Source: Mucilaginibacter sp. PAMC 26640 (GTDB lineage: Bacteria; Bacteroidota; Bacteroidia; Sphingobacteriales; Sphingobacteriaceae). From it: DNA of 64,000 nt. Of the stretch, positions 61,172 through 64,000 are shown piece after piece. The position numbers and the translations under genes are program-made. A model generated the notes under the pieces. The model did not search any database, was not told the origin of the DNA, and saw only the letters and a list, made by a program, of their open reading frames with translations. The first letter of the stretch is position 1; each line of letters starts with the position of its first letter. The stretch is from contig CP014773.1 in NCBI GenBank assembly GCA_001596135.1, positions 4,836,001 through 4,900,000 on the forward strand, given 5' to 3'.

Positions 61172-62158
61172 TTAGGCAATGAGTAAATTACAACCCCTGA
61201 TGTCGGAATTATCAAACCGCCCCAATACTTCAAAAGAACCGTCGGCATAAACCCGGCCCAGATCCTGCGTTGCAATAAATGAGCAGGAATTGATATTAGC
61301 CAGGTCAATGATATTTACGCCACCTGTTTTGCCGGTTGCTATCAACGTAAACGGATCGTTGGTATCACGGGTGATAATTTTCATCCAGGGCGGGCAGTTG
61401 AAGATGCCTTCCCCTTTTGAATAAGCCTGAGAGAGCAACTCCGTTGCCCCATATTCCGAATGGATAGCATTAACGCCAAACCCATTGCATAATATCTGGT
61501 GCAGTTCCTCGCGGATCATCTCTTTACGCCGGCCCTTCATACCACCTGTTTCCATCACAATAAGTTCAGGAAAGTTGGTTTGATATTGCGCTGCAAAATC
61601 CAGCAGGGCAAAAGTTACACCAATCAGCAGCGTTGGCTTTCCCGCCGCTTTTTGCTTTTCAAGCATGTTGTAAAGCTCCCCGTGATTATATAAAAAGAAG
61701 CCGCTATCTGCACTCCCGGATTGCGTGATCAGATCCTGGGCCATATAAATAAGTGAGGATCCTTCCCGCTCCAGGTAAGATGGCAATAGCGCGAGCACCG
61801 TATAGTTTATAATATCACCATAAAACAAATTAAATGCTTTACGGAAGCTTTCCACATACCAGCTTACATCGGTAACAACATGGCTGCTGGTTACCATACC
61901 GGTAGTGCCCGAACTTGTAAATACCACATCTGGATCAGCCCCCCCGGTGGTAATCTTATGCGATTTAAAGAATTCAACCGGCATAAAAGGGATCTGTTCA
62001 ATTGTAGCAACTTGCGAAGGATCCAATTTCAGTCCGGTTATAAATTCTTTGTAAACAACGCAATTGGCCGCCTGGTAACGAAACACTTCCAGCGACACCT
62101 TGCTAAACTGCTCGGTGTCACCCAAACCAAACACTTGCTCTTTAAACGGTTTATTCAT
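61172..62158 (-). CDS. LuxE-like acyl-protein synthetase
   Basis: A 328-aa ANL-type adenylating enzyme from ATG 62158; the extension upstream starts with TTG. Phosphate-binding signature FTSSGTTGMVTSSH, the motif HSEYGATELLSQAYSKGEG and the late FIATQDLGRVYADGSFEVLGR match the LuxE/acyl-protein synthetase family, which activates a carboxylate and transfers it to a protein. No luxC, luxD or luciferase genes are present. The acyl substrate is unknown; a lipid or surface-polymer pathway is possible. Monocistronic. Confidence 0.82.
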   Translation of the reverse strand: MNKPFKEQVFGLGDTEQFSKVSLEVFRYQAANCVVYKEFITGLKLDPSQVATIEQIPFMPVEFFKSHKITTGGADPDVVFTSSGTTGMVTSSHVVTDVSWYVESFRKAFNLFYGDIINYTVLALLPSYLEREGSSLIYMAQDLITQSGSADSGFFLYNHGELYNMLEKQKAAGKPTLLIGVTFALLDFAAQYQTNFPELIVMETGGMKGRRKEMIREELHQILCNGFGVNAIHSEYGATELLSQAYSKGEGIFNCPPWMKIITRDTNDPFTLIATGKTGGVNIIDLANINSCSFIATQDLGRVYADGSFEVLGRFDNSDIRGCNLLIA

Positions 62159-62165
62159 ACCGGGG

Positions 62166-62173
62166 CAAAGATA
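62166..62173 (-). promoter_or_regulatory. -7 element of the LuxE-like gene
   Basis: TATCTTTG on the minus strand matches TAnnTTTG, only 7 bp before the ATG at 62158, so the leader would be very short. Confidence 0.35.
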
Positions 62174-62312
62174 AGGAAGATACACGTGAGATATAACACC
62201 TGCTAATTGTAGAAATACCCCATTGGCAATGCTAATGTTAGCACGCAACAATTATTCGATTTTAGAGTTATTGGTACAGAAAAAAACAATAATAATTGAT
62301 CAACAAATTAAC

Positions 62313-62990
62313 ATGAAAGCATTAAAATACTTCAGACTACCGCTGTTACTCAGCGCATTTTTCATACTGGCATCTGCCAGATCTACCGAGAAAGGAACGG
62401 CAAAAATACAGGAGGCTACTAACGTTTTAAAAGAATTTGCTAAAATGAAGGAAAGCATCCCCGGCAAACTGCTGGAAGAATATGAAGGCATTGTGGTGAT
62501 CCCGAAAATGATCAATGCCGGTTTTGTAGTTGGCGGCAAACGCGGTCAGGGCCTTGCTATGGTAAAAATGGCCAATGGCAAATGGAGCGACCCGGTTTTC
62601 GTAACCCTTACCGGCGGCAGTATTGGCTTACAGATCGGCGTACAATCGGTAGATCTGGTTTTGGTATTCCGCAACAAGGGCGTACTGGCCAAGGTTAAAA
62701 ATGGCGATTTTACCATCGGTGGCGATATTTCTGCAGCAGCCGGACCCGTTGGCCGCAGCTCCACAGCCAGTACCGATCATAAATTGGAAGCAGAGATCTA
62801 CTCCTACTCGCGTAGCAAAGGCTTGTTTGCCGGTGTAAGCGTTAACGGTTCAAACCTGGCCATTAACAAAAGTGCCAATGCAGATTACTACGGATCTGAT
62901 ATTTCATCTGAGAAACTGTTTGACAGGGCTACCGATAAATCTGAAGCGGTTACCGAATTGAAAAGCACGCTGAATTTGTTTAAAGAATAG
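62313..62990 (+). CDS. Exported SYLF (Ysc84) domain protein
   Basis: A 225-aa protein from ATG 62313, which opens a signal peptide (MKALKYFRLPLLLSAFFILASARS). The SYLF domain spans about 60-220: IPGKLLEEYEGIVVIPKM, INAGFVVGGKRGQGLAMV, the GGSIGLQIGVQSVDLVLVF segment, and SRSKGLFAGVSVNGSNLAI. SYLF domains bind lipids in eukaryotes; bacterial periplasmic members are of unknown function. A strong terminator follows. Confidence 0.88.
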   Translation: MKALKYFRLPLLLSAFFILASARSTEKGTAKIQEATNVLKEFAKMKESIPGKLLEEYEGIVVIPKMINAGFVVGGKRGQGLAMVKMANGKWSDPVFVTLTGGSIGLQIGVQSVDLVLVFRNKGVLAKVKNGDFTIGGDISAAAGPVGRSSTASTDHKLEAEIYSYSRSKGLFAGVSVNGSNLAINKSANADYYGSDISSEKLFDRATDKSEAVTELKSTLNLFKE

Positions 62991-63010
62991 TTTATTCAAG
63001 AGTACTATTG

Positions 63011-63042
63011 AAGCAGGCCAGGAAAAGTTCCGGGCCTGCTTT
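63011..63042 (+). terminator. Terminator of the SYLF gene
   Basis: Stem AAGCAGGCC.GG / CC.GGCCTGCTT with a short loop, followed by TGTTT, 20 bp after the stop. Confidence 0.8.
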
Positions 63043-63126
63043 GTTTAAGAGGAAGTATGTGATCTACTGAACCATTTTTTACTTATATTTGTTAGTAAGG
63101 CGGATTTAAATCAATTTCTACATAAA

Positions 63127-63342
63127 ATGGAAACAGTTCTGTTGCAAATAAATAATCGTAAGGCTTACAGGCTGCTTGAAGACCTGGAAGACCTTGATAT
63201 TATCAAAGTCTTAAACAAAAGCATAGCGCCGAAGCAAAAACTTTCAGAGAAATATGCAGGCAAACTACCCTCAGATGTAGCGGATGAACTTCAACAATAC
63301 GTAGCCCAAAGCCGCAAGGAATGGAACAACCGCAGTATCTAA
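63127..63342 (+). CDS. Probable antitoxin of a VapC-type toxin
   Basis: A 71-aa acidic and basic mixed protein, mostly helical (RKAYRLLEDLEDLDIIKVLN, then ADELQQYVAQSRKEWNNRS). It lacks a recognisable AbrB or RHH domain. Its gene overlaps the PIN toxin gene by 22 nt, the usual order of an antitoxin. A -7-like TATATTTG stands at 63084-63091. Assignment rests on size and position. Confidence 0.7.
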   Translation: METVLLQINNRKAYRLLEDLEDLDIIKVLNKSIAPKQKLSEKYAGKLPSDVADELQQYVAQSRKEWNNRSI

Positions 63343-63710
63343 TCGATACTAATGCTGTCATAGACTATCTTGGCAGAAAAATGTCACCTAGCGCTATGGT
63401 ATTCATGGATTTGGTAATTGATGCAGTGCCACATTTGTCCGTAGTATCTAAAATCGAAGTATTAAGTTTTAATGCGCCTGAAGAACATTACGAACTTCTT
63501 ACTGATTTCATGGCCGATGCCGTTATCTATGACCTATCCGAAAATGTAATAGACCAAACTATCCAGCTGCGAAAGCATCATAAAACGAAGTTACCAGATG
63601 CTATTATCGCTGCAACGGCGCTTGTTTATGATCTAACACTGATATCCCGCAATATTGCCGACTTTAGATATATAACTGGACTAAAGTTAATTGATGCGCA
63701 CTTACTATAG
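63321..63710 (+). CDS. VapC-type PIN-domain toxin
   Basis: A 129-aa PIN-domain ribonuclease. The acidic Mg-binding residues are in YLIDTNAVIDYL (first Asp), VVSKIEVLSFN (Glu), KLPDAIIAATAL (Asp) and LISRNIADFRYI (Asp). VapC toxins cleave tRNA or rRNA and are blocked by the cognate antitoxin. ATG lies inside the antitoxin gene, so translation is coupled. It is full length and apparently functional. Confidence 0.9.
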   Translation: MEQPQYLIDTNAVIDYLGRKMSPSAMVFMDLVIDAVPHLSVVSKIEVLSFNAPEEHYELLTDFMADAVIYDLSENVIDQTIQLRKHHKTKLPDAIIAATALVYDLTLISRNIADFRYITGLKLIDAHLL

Positions 63711-63771
63711 TTACTGTTAAATAAATAAGCTGCAGTGAACGATCCAATTCCGATTTAACAAGTGTTGCATA

Positions 63772-64000
63772 TCACTTCATCTCCTTCTCAAACACCTTTT
63801 TCACCAAAAAACCTGAAAGCGACGACATCCCACCAACTAAGCCACCTATCAAAACAGTAACCGCCAATAGCAATAACCAGTTTGGCAATTGGAATAAGTG
63901 TGCTACCCTCGTTGCCAGGATATTTTCGTTCGGGAAGCTCTTTAGCATAGCCAAAGCCAGCCAGGCCAAACCCAGGCCCGCGAAACCCGACCAGAACGCC
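63772..64000 (-). CDS. Partial membrane protein gene, 5' end outside the window
   Basis: At least 76 codons are open to the window edge on the minus strand. The visible C-terminal part has two transmembrane segments (GLGLAWLALAML and NWLLLLAVTVLIGGLVGGMSSL) and ends KKVFEKEMK. No internal ATG is a convincing start, so the gene continues beyond 64000. The family is not recognised. Confidence 0.55.
   Translation of the reverse strand, partial: AFWSGFAGLGLAWLALAMLKSFPNENILATRVAHLFQLPNWLLLLAVTVLIGGLVGGMSSLSGFLVKKVFEKEMK

Overview
The window looks like a chromosomal segment of a Bacteroidetes bacterium, most likely Sphingobacteriaceae (Mucilaginibacter or Pedobacter type). Grounds are the Rhs proteins with Bacteroidetes-type N-termini, GLPGLI-family and NrtR-like Nudix proteins, an S1 ribosomal protein with charged extensions, and promoters of the TTG-N19-TAnnTTTG type. 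No taxonomic marker could be tested directly.

Layout. (1) 1-14172 is an Rhs locus on the minus strand. A six-cistron operon runs 14172 to 4872: a large signal-peptide Rhs-like protein, a frameshifted duplicate of part of it, a 1146-aa Rhs protein with an AT-richer tip, and three small secreted or membrane proteins. Downstream lie two tyrosine recombinases plus an ATPase with a divergent XRE regulator, and beyond them an orphan Rhs tip cut at the conserved YDYGARFYDP core. (2) 14904-26297 holds a complete-looking type II secretion-like (pseudopilus) system in two convergent operons: G-like pseudopilin, prepilin peptidase, E ATPase, D secretin, L-like, M-like; and opposite, FN3 lipoprotein, C-like, MORN protein, K-like, I-like, J-like, F. 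(3) 26642-28672 is a short AT-rich accessory segment ending at tRNA-Arg(TCT). (4) 29451-44599 is central sugar metabolism: an amino-sugar kinase, an NrtR-like regulator, a pfkA / degenerate-kinase / gap operon, PPK2, glgB, and an intracellular GH31-GH13-GH65 alpha-glucan cluster. (5) 45059-51111 has an amine oxidase, pyrR-pyrB and an exported X-Pro aminopeptidase. (6) 51191-53770 is a large array of palindromic repeats in two unit lengths and both orientations, split by an IS4-family element. (7) 53855-64000 has rpsA, tyrS, a Xre/RES toxin-antitoxin pair, a GLPGLI protein, a PH/SHOCT protein, a LuxE-like acyl-protein synthetase, a SYLF protein, a VapC-type pair and a gene running off the window.

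Most unusual parts: the Rhs locus with its recombinase module and orphan tip; the pseudopilus secretion system beside it, for which the Sec-exported Rhs proteins are conceivable but unproven cargo; the pseudokinase embedded between pfkA and gap; and the bidirectional palindrome array with an IS in one hairpin.
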